From Cafeteria roenbergensis (Eukaryota; Sar; Bigyra; Bicosoecida; Cafeteriaceae), in NCBI GenBank assembly GCA_008330645.1, contig VLTN01000038.1:1-64000 (forward strand): a DNA stretch of 64,000 bases, in the 5' to 3' direction. This document shows, one piece after another, positions 30,952 through 42,132 of the stretch. Position 1 is the stretch's first letter. Each line of letters starts with the position of its first letter. The notes beneath the pieces were generated by a model. That model had not been told where the DNA came from, did not search any database, and saw only the letters and a list, made by a program, of their open reading frames with translations. The position numbers and the translations under genes were made by a program.

Positions 30952-32706
30952 TCAGTGCTGCCACATCTTCATGGTGCGGTCCTTGCTGCCGGTGGCAACG
31001 CGGTCGCCCGCTGGGCTCCAGTCGAGAGCGAACACCTCGTCCGCGTGTCCGTTGAGGGTGTGCAGCGCGCGGCCGCGGAAGCCCTTTTCGACGCGCCACA
31101 CCTTGGCGGTGGAGTCCTTGCTGGCGGACGCGAGGAAGCGGCTGTCGGGGGCCCAGGCCACCATGTAGACCGCGCCGACGTGGCCGTGCATGGTCGTGAG
31201 CAGGCGGCCGGAGAAGCCGTCCCAGAGGCGGACCTTCTTGTCGAACCCGGCGCTGGCGGCGAGGCGCCCGTCCGGGGAGAAGGCGATGTGGTTCACCGCC
31301 TGCTGGTGCCCGGTGAGGCGCGCCACGGGGCGGTCGGCCGACTCGGGCTTCCAGAGGATGAGCGTGGCGTCGTCGGAGCAGCTGAGGAGGCGCTCCTCGC
31401 CGGCGCCGGCGCGGAACTCCTCCCACTTGGCCTTGGCCGCGTCCACCATGGCGCGGGGGCAGGGGTGGAACGGGGTGTACTCGACGGGGGCGGCGGGGTC
31501 GGCGGCCGCCGGGGTGGTGCCCCCTGCGACGGCGGCGGCCGCGGCCGCGACCACAGCGGCGGCCGTCTTGGCGCTGGGCATCGGCTCGGGGGCGGCCGCC
31601 CGGCGGCCCGCGGACGCAAACGCCGCGCCAAAGTGCATGCCGCCGGTGCGGCACACGAAGTCGGAGCTGAGGGCGAGCGCGTTGACGCGGTGGGAGTGGC
31701 CCGTGAGGCGGCGCACCACCTCGCCCCTGGCGTCGGGGCCGTCGCCCACCTTGAAGACGAGCACGGTCCTGTCGCGGGAGGCCGTGTAGACGAGACCCGC
31801 GCCCCCCCAGCGCACCGCTTCCACGGGCCCGCTGTGGCCCGAGAGCGAGAAGAGCATGCGCCCGTTCCGCGCGCTCCACACCTTGACGCTGCCGTCCCGG
31901 GAGGAGGAGGCCAGCCGCTCGCCCGGCGCGGCCCCTGCGTGGAGGGGCTCCCAGGCCAGGGCGGTGACCCACTGCTTGTGGCGGGTCATGGGCCGGCACA
32001 CGAGGCGGCCCGTCGCCGCGTCCCACACGCGGATCTCGCCCTCCCTGTCGGCGCTGGCGAAGCGCAGCCCGTCGGGCGAGAAGGCGGCGCAGAGCACGTG
32101 GGAGGAGTGCCCCGTGCAGGTGTGCCGCGGCAGAGAGGCCAGCGCGTCCCACAGCCGGACCGTGCAGTCGCCGCCGCAGCTGGCCAGCAGGCGCCCGTCG
32201 GGGGAGAAGGCCGTGTGCAGCACGGGCGCGGTGTGGCCGAAGAGCGTGTCGGTGCAGCGCGTGACCGGGGCCACGCGGAACACGGACAGCGGGTGGAACC
32301 GGAGCTCAATCGTACCCTCCGCCTCCACGCCGGCCGCCGCCAGCGTGGCCCCCAGCGACGCGCCCAGCTCCCGCTCGCCCAGGTAGAAGCCGTACGGCTG
32401 GCTGTCCTCGTCCTCCGCCGCGGCGCCCGCCGCCTTGCGCAGCTCCCGCACCAGCGTCTCGAGCTGCTCCGTGCTGGCGCTCATGGGAATGTCCAGCGGG
32501 GGGCCGGGGGCCGCCCCGCCCGCGCGCGGCACCAGCTGGACAACTACCGAGCCCTCGCTCCGCGCGCCGGCGCTGCCGGCCTGGGGCTTGCTGGCCGCGC
32601 CCGCGCTCGCGGCGGAAGCAGGCCTCTTCGGTCCGGCGGCGGCGGCGGCGGGGACGGCGCCCTCGTCCTCGCGCGGCCGCTTGGTCGGCGCGGCGGCAGA
32701 TGCCAT
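30952..32706 (-). CDS. NLE1: Notchless/Rsa4 WD40 ribosome-assembly factor
   Basis: Single-exon gene, 584 aa from the ATG at 32706. NLE1/Rsa4 binds pre-60S particles in the nucleolus and is pulled off by the AAA ATPase Midasin. An Ala/Lys-rich leader is followed by the NLE ubiquitin-like domain (VVVQLVPRA..., residues about 55-150, ending FRVAPVTRCTDTLFGH), then an eight-bladed WD40 propeller with repeated GH...D..VRLWD units and a terminal KDRTMKMWQH. The usual long loop in the propeller after the DFVCRTG motif is present and expanded with alanines. Longer antisense frames, one above 1,200 codons, cover this gene but have no domain. Divergent from the BTB gene. Confidence 0.95.
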   Translation of the reverse strand: MASAAAPTKRPREDEGAVPAAAAAGPKRPASAASAGAASKPQAGSAGARSEGSVVVQLVPRAGGAAPGPPLDIPMSASTEQLETLVRELRKAAGAAAEDEDSQPYGFYLGERELGASLGATLAAAGVEAEGTIELRFHPLSVFRVAPVTRCTDTLFGHTAPVLHTAFSPDGRLLASCGGDCTVRLWDALASLPRHTCTGHSSHVLCAAFSPDGLRFASADREGEIRVWDAATGRLVCRPMTRHKQWVTALAWEPLHAGAAPGERLASSSRDGSVKVWSARNGRMLFSLSGHSGPVEAVRWGGAGLVYTASRDRTVLVFKVGDGPDARGEVVRRLTGHSHRVNALALSSDFVCRTGGMHFGAAFASAGRRAAAPEPMPSAKTAAAVVAAAAAAVAGGTTPAAADPAAPVEYTPFHPCPRAMVDAAKAKWEEFRAGAGEERLLSCSDDATLILWKPESADRPVARLTGHQQAVNHIAFSPDGRLAASAGFDKKVRLWDGFSGRLLTTMHGHVGAVYMVAWAPDSRFLASASKDSTAKVWRVEKGFRGRALHTLNGHADEVFALDWSPAGDRVATGSKDRTMKMWQH

Positions 32707-33043
32707 CGTCCCTGCACCCGAACGCGCGGGGCGTGGGGAGTGCGGCTGCACGGGCAGCGGCGCAGGGCGCGCGGTTGCGGAACCGACGGCAAACATTTTT
32801 GCTGCTCCCGCTGTCGTTGCGGCTCTGCTCGCCACAACTGCGGGACTTTGGCAAAGCCGGCGCCACCGCCAAGTTGGAGCCCTAGTTGGAGCGCCAGAGT
32901 TGGGCGGCCCCTCTGCCAAGCGGAGGGCAACCGCAGCCGTTTGCGCTGTGTGTGGGTGCTGGGGGGGGGAACCCCACAGGTCGCGCGGCCAGCCCACAAC
33001 TTTGCGGGATCCGCTAGCTGGCGCTGCGAGCGGGCCGCCAGCC
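32707..33043. promoter_or_regulatory. Divergent promoter region, NLE1/BTB gene
   Basis: 337 bp between start codons. A near-duplicate pair AGTTGGAGCCCTAGTTGGAG lies at about 32,873-32,892; otherwise nothing recognised. Confidence 0.4.
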
Positions 33044-35515
33044 ATGGCCGGGACGGAGGTCGTCGTGTCCCTGGCGCGCCCCGGGGGCGGCAAGCCGTGG
33101 TCGGCCAGCGTGCGGCCGGACGCCGAGCTGCGAACGGTCCTGGCGGCGTACGCACGCCACGCCAACATCCCGCAGGCGGTGATGCGCATCGTGGCGCCCT
33201 CGGGCCGCGCCGTGGCGCCCGGCGAGTCGGTCGGGTCCCTGGGGCTGGAGCCCGGCGCCGTGCTGCGCGTCGTTGCGGACGCGTTCGCCCCGTTTCGTCC
33301 CTCCCACGCGGAGCACTCGGACATGGCCTTCCTGGTGGACGGCCACGAGTTCCTGGTGCACAAGTTTCCCGTGCTCAAGAGCGGCTCGCCCCTGCTGGAG
33401 GGCATGGTCGAGGAGTACGACGGGGACGCCGTGCCGCTGATGGTGCCGGGCGGGGCGCGCGTGTTCGACACGGTGGCGCGCTTCCTGTACCGCGACGAGG
33501 TGAACACGACCACCCTCCTGTCGCCGGCCCGCGCCCCCGCGGTGCGCGTCGCGGCTTCCTTCCTGCAGATGGACGCGCTCGCCGGCTTTGCCGAGTCCTA
33601 TCTCAGCGCCGACGTCCTCACCTCCAGGGACCCCACTCTGGCCGCCCTGGCGGCCGCCCTCGCCACGCCCGCAGCAGAGGCCCCCGAGAACGACGTCGTC
33701 CGCCGCGTCGCGGGCGCGCTCGGTCGGCACGTGCAGTGGCGCCGCCTCGCCGCGCTGGCTTCCGATGTGCAGCCCCTCACCTCCCTCACCGCCGGCCGGC
33801 CGGTGGCAGGCGCAGCCGCGGCTCCAGCAGCGACAGGCAGCGGCCCCGAGGCGGACGCGGATGCGGATGCGGATGCGGAGGCGGAGGCGGAGGCGGCGGA
33901 CGAGGATCCGGGTTCCGGTTCCGGCTCCGGCTACGCCTCCGCATCCGCGCCCCGAGACGGGTTCCCCGGGCAGTGGGCTCTGCAGGGCCTCCCTTCGCTG
34001 CAGAGCCTGCTGTCGCGCGAGGCGGCGGAGGCGGAGGCGGAGGCGGCTGCCGCGGGCGGGCTGCTGCGCCCGCGGCGTCGGCTGGGGGTCGATGGCGCGG
34101 AGGGGGATGCGTACGACGCAACGGGCTCTGCCGGGCCGGAGGGGGGCGGCGGGCGGTGCGAGGCGCTGGTGATGCGGCTGCCGCCTCGCCTGTTTCAGCT
34201 GGCCGCTGCGGCGGCCGTGGAGGCGGCGGCAGCAGCGGCAGCAGCAGCAGCGGCGGCAGCGGCAGCAGCGGCGGCAACAGCAACAACAACAGCAACAGCA
34301 ACAGCGGTGGCGCGGGCGGGTGGTGATGCCGAGCGCTCTGCCGGGAGGGAGCGATCGACGAAGCGGGCGGTTTCAGCAGCTGCCGCGCTGTTCGCGCTCT
34401 ACCGCCTGGCGATCGCGGCGTCGGCTGACACAGCTGCGGCTCTGCAGGCAGGCGTGCCAGCGGAGGGCGCAGTCCCTGGCTCTGCCGCCAGGGAGGCGGC
34501 GGTGCGTGCGTTGGTTGGCGCGGGGGGTCCCGAGTGGGCAGACGAAGAGGCTCTGCCATCGGGCTCTGCCGCATCGCTCGGTGAGGGTCCTTACGCGCAC
34601 CGGCTGGGGGAGCTCTGCTCCTGCGCCGACGTCCTCTCTCTGGCGGCTGGTGTGGGGGTGGCGCCTGCGGTGGGGACGCGACTGTGGCGCCTGACGGTGG
34701 GGGCAGCCGGGGAAATCGCGCGAAACCGCGCAGACATCGCGCGAAACCGCGCCTCTTCCGGAGCTGGCTCGTCCGTTGGCGGGCTGGACGAGCGGCTCTG
34801 CCGGGCAGAGGCGGCGCTAGGCAGCGTTCGCCGGCTGTGCGGCATCGCGCTGGCGCAGCGGCCGGACGCCACGCTGGCGCTGCCGCAGCCGACGCTGGCG
34901 GCGCTAGAGGTGGAGGTGGTGGCGGAGGCGCTTCGTCGGCTGGCCGGCGGGGCTGCCGCGAGGCGCCGGCTGCTGGCTCTGTTCGCTGTGGCCAGGGTCG
35001 GGGTGGATCCTTCCAGGTCCGCTGCGGGGATGGACGGCCTGTGGGCTGTGCCGGGGGAGAAGGGGTCAGGAGCGGGCGCTGGCTCTGCCGGCGTCGCTGC
35101 AGGCTCTGCCGGCAGAGGTGCTGGTGGAGGTGCTGGTGGAGGTGCTGGAGGTGGCGGCGGTGGCGGTGGCGGTGGCGGTGGCGGTGGCGGTGGCGGTGGC
35201 GGTGGCGGTGGCGGTGGCGGTGGCGGTGGCGGTGGCGGCGGAGGTGGCGGTGGCGGCGGAGGTGGCGGCGGTGGCGGTGCTGGCGGTGGCGGTGGCGCCG
35301 GCGTTCCGCCTGCTGCGGCGTCGGCTGGGCCGGGGCTGACGTTGGATGACTTAGCTGCGCTGCTCAGGGCTGCGAGGCCCCACTTCGGGGGGCCTGCCGG
35401 CGTGTCTGGCTCTGCCGTACCAGCCCACTTCGCTTCCTTTGGCAGAGGACCAAGACCAGCGTCGGCGCGAGGCGACCGCGGCGGCCACGCCGCCGACGAG
35501 GACGACGATGACTCT

Positions 35516-35571
<56 letters not shown>

Positions 35572-38035
35572 GGACGAGGACGACGATCTCGACGGGGACG
35601 GCGGCGCTGGCTTCTACGGGACGCTGCTTGCTGTGGCTGCCAGGACTATGACGTGGGCCGATGCGGGCTCTGCCGCTGACGCGGGCTCTGCCGCTGACGC
35701 GGGCTCTGCCGCTGATCCGGGCTCTGCCGCTGATGCGGGGTCTGCCGCTGATGCGGGCTCTGCCGCTGACGCGGGAGTCGGCACCGGAGCGGCAGAGCCG
35801 GGGGACCCGTCGGCGGCCGGGCAAGAGGCTGCCCTTCGAGCAGGCACCGGCTCTGCCAGGGGCAGTGGCTCTGCCAGGGTCAGTGGCTCGCCCACTTGCT
35901 CGCCGTCCGGGCCGCGGCCCAGCTCGGCAGAGCTGCGTCGTCGAGAAGAGTCTCTCCGGGCTCTGCAGGCGGAGGGCTTGGTGCGGCTGGACCTGCTGCC
36001 GCCGCGGACACTTCGCCTCGCCATGGCTCTGCCGGCTCTGCCGGCCCGCCCCTTCGCGGAAGCGGCTCTGCTGCAGAGCGAGGCGCTGGCGGCGCAGCTG
36101 GCTGCCACGCAGGCGCTGCTGCGGCGGGCGGGTGAGAGCCTGCGCGGCGCCCAGGCGAGGGCGGGGCTGTGCGAACACGCCCACCTGCCCGTGTGCACGC
36201 GCGTGGAGGTTCTGCGGTCGGCGGGGGCCTGGGTGCCCGGCCGCGTTCAGGCCTTCTCGGCGTCCACGGGGCTCTACGCAATCGAGTACGGGCCCGCGGC
36301 CGGCTCTGCCGGCAGAGCTGTTGGCGATGGCGGTCGTGGCTCGGGTGGAGGCGGCGGGGGTGGGGTTGAGCGGCGATGGTATGACCTGGCCAGGACTCGC
36401 TACAGACTGGCTGATGACGAGGAGTCGACTGGACAGGAGGCAGCTGACGGCCGGGCGCGCGCTGGCGACGTCGACGCCGACGTCGGTACGCCGGCCGCAC
36501 TCACGGGGCGGTCGGCAGCGAATCCTCCCGCCCTAGCCGGAGCAGCAGCCGACGTCACCAGCCACACCGAAGACGAGGATCCAGCTGACGCGTCAGCTGA
36601 CGCGTCAGCTGACACGCCGGTCGCAGGCCGCGTGCCGGCGCTGCGGCTGAGCGAACACCGATCGGCAGCGCCGGCGCAGCAGGGCACGGCCGCGAGAGGG
36701 GCGTCGAGGCTCCCGGCGGCTTCGGGCTTTGCCAGCGAGGCGGGTGGGCGAGGAGGGGGCGGCGCTGACACCGGCGGCGGCGGCGGCAGTGGCCGAGGCA
36801 GCGGCATCGGCGGCGGCGGCGATTTTGCCCCGTCACTGGGCCCGGCGCGCCGTTTGGGTGCCCCGACGGCGATGGTGGCGAGACGCTCGGCTGCTGGGGC
36901 GATGGCCGGCTCTGCATCCGTCAGCGTTGGCCGGAGACTCCGCACGGCCGAAGTGGCACCGGCTCTGCCGGGATCAACGCACCGCCCGCGTCTCTCACTG
37001 ACACCGCGAAGTGACTCTGCAGCAGAGCTCCCGAGAGCCGAGCACCGCTCTGCCTGGGTTGACGACGTCGGTCCACCGGGGGCAGCCGCTGCTGGCGCAA
37101 GGCGCCGAATCCCAACGGACACACCAACCAGCAGTGGCAGCGGCAGCGGCAGGGGCGGTGGTGGCGGCAGTGGTGGCGGTGGTGGCAGCGGCAGCGGCAG
37201 TGGCAGTGGCAGGGGCGGTGGGGGCAGCGTGTCGTCGGCGGGTTCTGTGGCGGCGATGGCGTCACCGCGGTCAGAGCGCCATCGTTCGGTTCCATCATCG
37301 CCGAGTCACGATGGACTCTCGGCGTCTCAGCGCGCAGGCATGAGACTCCGCGCGCGTGGACAGCACCCGCCCTCGCAGCACCGGTCAGCTGACGATCAGC
37401 TGACGCGGCTTCAGGAGCGCGCGCAGCAGTTGCACCGGACCCATCGCGGGTCGACGTCGTTAGGGTCAGCACCCCCGACGTCGGCGGCGACGTCCGCGTC
37501 GTCGGCCCGTGTTCCCAGGAGAGTGCCAGCCAACGCCACCACCGCCACCGCCGCCGCCGCCTCCGGCGCTGCCGCTGGCGCTGCTGTGCTCAGCGCCCCC
37601 GCCGCGGATCACGGCGCCGTCGCGGCTGAACGCGGCAGCGCCAGCACCGCCAGCAGCGGCGTCGGGCTCCGCCGCCAGCAGCGGCAGCAGCAGCGGCACC
37701 TGCCGTCACAGCGCGGCCCAACCCCCTACGGCGCCCCGGCCGCTACACACGCCCGCCTCCCCGCCGCCGGCGCCGCCCGCACGGCCGCTCCCCACGGCCA
37801 GTCCCGCCCCGAGCACCTAGCCGCCGCCTCCGCCGCCGCCGCCGCCCGCCTCGCCGCGAGAGAAATGCGCTCGAGAGCCGCCTTCGCCGCCAGCGAGGCC
37901 GACGACGACGCAGACAGGCTGGCGGCAGCCAGGATCCCCGACGAAGTGGCAGAGCCAATGTCAGGCAGGGCACTTCGTCAGGCGGCGAGGCAGGCCATGG
38001 AGGCGGCAAACTACGCAGCCGCGACCCGCCGCTAG
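33044..38035 (+). CDS. Ubl-BTB-NPH3-like giant protein
   Basis: One uninterrupted frame of 1,663 aa. Residues 1-82 look like a ubiquitin-type fold (EVVVSL.., VLRVVADAF). Residues about 92-195 are a BTB/POZ domain of the plant NPH3 type: GHEFLVHKFPVLKSGSPLLE, then MVPGGARVFDTVARFLYRDE, then RVAASFLQMDALAGFAESYL correspond to HLHKFPLLSRSG, GGAxxFELxAKFCYG and LRCAAEYLxMTE. A weaker helical NPH3-like region follows (about 370-660). Then come poly-Gly (690-752), poly-Ala (824-842), an 18-bp repeat (GSAADA units), a short coiled coil and a Tudor/SH3-like fold (VEVLRSAGAWVPGRVQAF, about 1,050-1,120). The rest is disordered. NPH3 proteins are CUL3 adaptors and signalling scaffolds; a CUL3 role here is inference. 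The tandem repeat at the 3' end includes the stop codon. Confidence 0.75.
35108..35300. repeat. (GGTGGC)n tract coding poly-Gly
   Basis: About 190 bp of nearly pure GGTGGC/GGCGGT units inside the BTB gene, in frame as more than 55 glycines. It is also nearly stop-free on the other strand. Confidence 0.92.
35513..35573. repeat. (GCC)n tract coding poly-Ala
   Basis: About nineteen consecutive GCC codons flanked on both sides by acidic Asp/Glu runs, within the BTB gene. Confidence 0.92.
35660..35767. repeat. 18-bp coding repeat, six copies
   Basis: Six head-to-tail copies of GATGCGGGCTCTGCCGCT (with small variations), coding DAGSAA. Each copy contains one CTCTGCC motif, so tandem duplication amplified the dispersed motif described in the findings. 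Confidence 0.93.
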
Positions 38036-38100
38036 CGGCAAACTACGCAGCCGCGACACGCCGCTAGCGGCAAACTACGCAGCCGCGACCCGCCGCTAGC
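38005..38100. repeat. 32-bp tandem repeat spanning a stop codon
   Basis: Three copies of a 32-bp unit (starting GGCAAACTACGCAGCC). Copy 1 contains the C-terminal codons and the TAG stop of the BTB gene; copies 2 and 3 lie just downstream. One base differs in copy 2. Confidence 0.93.
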
Positions 38101-38502
38101 GGCCACGGCTCTGCCACCGTGCCTTGCCGAGCAACGCTGCGCGCCGGTGCGATCGGGGCCACAGCGAGAGTTTGCGTGAATTTCGTGCCTGTGATGTGGA
38201 CGTGACACCGGCCTGACGCCTTCGTGAGGCGGTCTTGCGGCGCTGGCTGACGCGCTGTTCAACGCACTGAGAGCAACTGGTTCGGCGGCAGCTCGCGACA
38301 CACTCGCGCCCGCCCGCTGCGGCCGTCACGCACACACCGCAGTCGCGAACGCACGCGCTGGCGAGGCCATTCAGCGGCCATTCAGCGGCCAATCAGCGGC
38401 CAGTCAGCGCTCCTCTGGCCTTCACGCCGGCCGAATCCGAGCCGCCCGTCCTGCGGCCCTGCGGCCGGCCGCCTTGGCTGGTCGATCGTCTGGCCGGCAG
38501 AG
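38101..38502. other. Convergent intergenic region
   Basis: About 400 bp between the BTB-gene repeat and the NVL stop. It contains three adjacent near-copies of CATTCAGCGGC/CAATCAGCGGC at about 38,369-38,410 and otherwise nothing recognised. Confidence 0.5.
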
Positions 38503-40878
38503 TCACCTGCTCTTCTCTGCAGAGCCGTTTTCAGCGGGCGACGGCGTCTTGGAAGCATCAGCTGACGCCTTGGGCTCTGCCCTTGCTTGCGTCAGACGCT
38601 TCTCCATGGTCAGGTAGAGCCGCTGGTCCGACTTGGAGACGGAGGGCCGCACCCTTCCCAGGGCGCGCTCGAAGTGGGCCGCGGTGACCAGCACTCCCGA
38701 CGACGTGGGCACTGTCTGTGGCAGGTCTGCCGATCCTTCCAGCGCGGCTGCGGCAGTGGCGGCGGAGGCGGCGTCCATGGCAGCGAGCCGCTCTCGAAGC
38801 GCCGCGACGGCGGCTTCGCGCACGAGGCCGGCGAGGTCGGCGCCGGAGAAGCGGTCGAGGCGGGGGTCCCGGGCGATGGCGGGGATGTCGATGCCGGGGG
38901 CGACGGGGGTGTTCCTGACGTGGGTTCTGAGGATGGCCTCTCGGTCGGCGGGGTCGGGCAGCGGCACGAAGAGCAGCTTGTCGAGGCGGCCGGGGCGCAG
39001 CATGGCGGGGTCGATCATGTCCGGGCGGTTGGTGGCCGCCACCACGTAGACGTCGCGCCGGGAGTCCAGGCCGTCCAGCTCGGTGAGGAGCTGGTTGACC
39101 ACGCGCTCGCTGACGCCGCTGCCGCCGCCGCCGGAGCCGCGGCGCGGGGCTAGCGCGTCGAGCTCGTCGAAGAACACGACGCAGGGGGAGGAGGCGCGCG
39201 CGCGCGTGAATACCTGCCGAACTGCGCGCTCTGACTCTCCCACGTATTTGTCCAACAACTCTGGACCCTTTACCGAGATGAAGTTCGCGTGACTCTGGTT
39301 CGCAATCGCCTTGGCGACGAGCGTCTTCCCGCAGCCGGGCGGCCCGTACAGCAGCACCCCCGCCGGCACCGACAGCCCCAGATCCTCGTACACCTCTGGC
39401 CGCCTGATGGGCTCCACGATGGCTAGCCGCAGCTCCTCCCGCACCTCCTCCAGCGCGCCGACGTCGGCCCAGGTGACGTCGGGCACCATGGCGAAGCCCT
39501 CGCGGGTTCCGGAGGGCTGGACCTTGTGGAGGGCTGCCCGGAAGTCGCTCTCGGAAACGGACAGGTGAGCGAGCTGCGCGTCGCTCAGCCGCTCGACGCC
39601 CCGAAGGCGCTCGGAAATTTCCGAAAAGTTGCTCATCGACTCGGCAGCGGCAGCAGAGCGCGCGCGACGCCGCTCCGCCGCCCCCGGCCCAGACGTGCTC
39701 ATCGCACCCGACTCGCTGGGCGAGCCCGATAGCGCAGCAGCAGCAGCACTAGCAGCACCAGCAGACGACGAGGAGGAGGAGGGTGCTGGGGGCGACGCCG
39801 CGACGACAGCATCGTCGTCGCCGCCAGCATCGTCGTCGTCGTCGCAGGCGCGGTCGGCGTCGGCGTCGATCTCCGCAGCTGCCAGCGCCGCATCAGCGGC
39901 CGACTCGGCGTCGTCGTCTTCGTCGTCGTCGTCGTCGCCGTCGGCGTCATCCGCGTCGTCGTCATCCGCGTCGTCGTCATCCGCGTTGTCAGCTGACTCG
40001 TCGTCGGCAGCAGCGGACGATGCCGTGGCCGCGGAAGCGGGGGCGTCGGGCCCCGTTGGCGCCACGAACAGCTGCGTGAACACGCGGTGGACCGCGCAAA
40101 CGGCCGCCTCCCTGGTGAGGGCTTCGAGGTCGGCGCCGACGTAGCCGGGGGTGGCGCGGGCGATGGCGTCGAGGCTGATGTGGTCGGCGAGGGCCATGCG
40201 GCTGGTGAGCGTCCCGAGGATGCGGCGGCGGGCGGGCTCGTCGGGGATGGGCATTACGATCTCGCGGTCGAAGCGGCCGGATCGACGCAGCGCCCCGTCA
40301 AGGGCGTCGGGGCGGTTGGTGGCGGCGAGCACGATGACGGCTTCGCCGCCCGTCGCCGCGAGCGTGAGGCCATCCATGCTCGTGAGCAGCTGAGCGACCA
40401 TACGGCGCTCCATGGTGGAGCCGGCTGACTCGCGCTTGACGGCGATGGCGTCGATCTCGTCGATGAACACCAGCGCCGGGGCCTCCTCCCTTGCCTGCTC
40501 GAAGAGGTCCCGGATGCGCTTCTCGCTCGCCCCGCTCTGCCCGGAGACCAGCTCCGTCGCGCCCACCTTGTGGAAGGACACGCGGTCGCCCAGCTCGCCG
40601 GCGATGGCGTGCGCGAGAAGGGTCTTGCCGCAGCCGGGGGGTCCGTGGAGCAGGATGCCGCGGGGGGGGTCCACGCCCAAATGCGCGTAGATCTCAGGGT
40701 GAGTTAGCGGGTATTCGACCAACTCACGGACCGAGCGCAGCGCCTCGTCAACGCCCCCCAGGTGCGAGTACCGGGTCGTCGGCCGGCCGTCGAACGCGGC
40801 AGGGCCCTCCCCGTCACCGCCGTCAGACCCGCCCCCGTCACCGCCAGAGGTGCCGCCGCCAGCAGCGCCGCCGCCGCC

Positions 40879-40910
<32 letters not shown>

Positions 40911-41875
40911 GCGCCGCCCGCCGGCGGTGCCGCGCCATGGCCTCCCGAGCACGCTTGCCAGCCACCTCCATCACCGCGGCATCAGCCTCGGCGTCCGCGC
41001 TGCGGGAGCCCGTCGAGCCGGCAGCGCTGCGCGGCCGCTTGCCAGCCCGCCTGGGCCCGGCGGCGGGGGCAGTCGCCGGCGCTGCGGCGGCTGTCGGCGG
41101 TACGTAGAGAGCTCTGTTCAGGGCGTTGCTGTCCGCCTTGACGGGCGGCTCCCCTCGCGCCGCGGCGCTGGCCGCAGCCTCCGCAGCGGCCTTCTTGGCC
41201 GCCGCCGCGGCCGCCTTCTCTGCGGCCTTGGAGGGCAGAGACCCCTCCTGCCGCAGCTTGGAGATGACGCGCGTCACTGCGAAGAGGAATTCGGCCTGCG
41301 GGAGGACGCGGCGGGCCACCCGGACGGACGGCAGCAGCAGTGGCAGCGGTGGCGCCGAGCGGGGCCCCGCATCCGAGGCGCGCGGTGCGGCAATATTGCG
41401 GCGGCAACCCCATATTCATGACTCTCGGGGCGCTGTCAGTCCGCAACAGCACCGGCACGCGGGCCCGAACCCAGGGCAGCACGCCCCGCCGCCACGCGGC
41501 CGGCACACGGGCGGTGTGCTCGACTCAGGGCGAGGGGGGGCGCCGGCGCGGCCGCAACACAGGCAGCAGAGCACTTTGCCGCGCCCAGCCCCGCCGGGTG
41601 CGACGCAGCCTGACAGCGCAACGGACCGCGTCCGCGGCAACGCGCGCAAGGCTTCCCGCGAGGCGCAGTGCCCCCGCCCCGCCCCCCCGCTGGCGCGGGG
41701 CCGGGGAAGCGCAACGCGCCGACACGCTCACCTCGGGCCGGCGCTGGTACAGCGACGCAAACTGCTTCCGAAGCGCGGCTGCAACGTCCGCCGGGGCCGT
41801 GCGGGTCCCGCCCTGGATCACGGACTGCACCCGCGTCTCCAGGACCTTGTCGGCGAGCCGCCCCTTGCCCGACAT
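38503..41875 (-). CDS. NVL: NVL/Rix7 double AAA ATPase
   Basis: Two exons, 41875-41732 and 41295-38503, joining in frame (phase 0) to 978 aa. NVL/Rix7 is a nucleolar VCP-like ATPase that extracts factors from pre-60S particles. Exon 1 (MSGKGRLADKVLETRV..) and the start of exon 2 (AEFLFAVTRVISKLRQEG) form the small N-terminal nucleolin-binding-like domain. Two AAA modules follow: D1 with Walker A GPPGCGKTLLA (near residue 266) and Walker B ALVFIDEIDAI; D2 with YGPPGCGKTLVAKAIANQ (near 698) and PCVVFFDELDAL. Between them lies an expanded acidic/Ser linker with long Asp runs, and a poly-Gly segment precedes D1. The linker after D1 (NFSEISERLRGVERLS) and TLPTS-like end agree with NVL rather than VCP/Cdc48. 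Together with eL18 and NLE1 it makes three 60S-related genes in 16 kb. Confidence 0.92.
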
Positions 41876-42132
41876 GGTCGCCACGCGCAGTGCAGCTGCC
41901 GCAAGTGCCGGCCACGACCGACCAGCTCTGCCGCAAACGCCGCCGTAGTCGCCTCAACTGGGAGGGGCTCCGCCCCAGAGTTGCGCAGAGTCGAGCCTGG
42001 GCCGGGTCGCGAGGTTTGGGCCCGAAATACCAGCAACGGCACTTGCAGCAGCCGTCCAAGTCAGCGGGCTTTGCAGCGCGGGGAGGCCCCTGCACACGCA
42101 CGCGCGCTCGCGCTCGGCAGCCCCTTCTGCGC
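41876..42132. promoter_or_regulatory. Divergent promoter region, NVL/1,445-aa protein
   Basis: 257 bp between start codons. No specific motif was recognised; GC is slightly lower than in the flanking coding DNA. Confidence 0.4.

Noticed and set aside
30688-34326. Open frame of more than 1,200 codons on +
   Set aside because: It lies antisense to Notchless and overlaps the BTB gene in another frame. Composition is Arg/Gly/Pro-rich and it has no domain; long false frames are expected at this GC.
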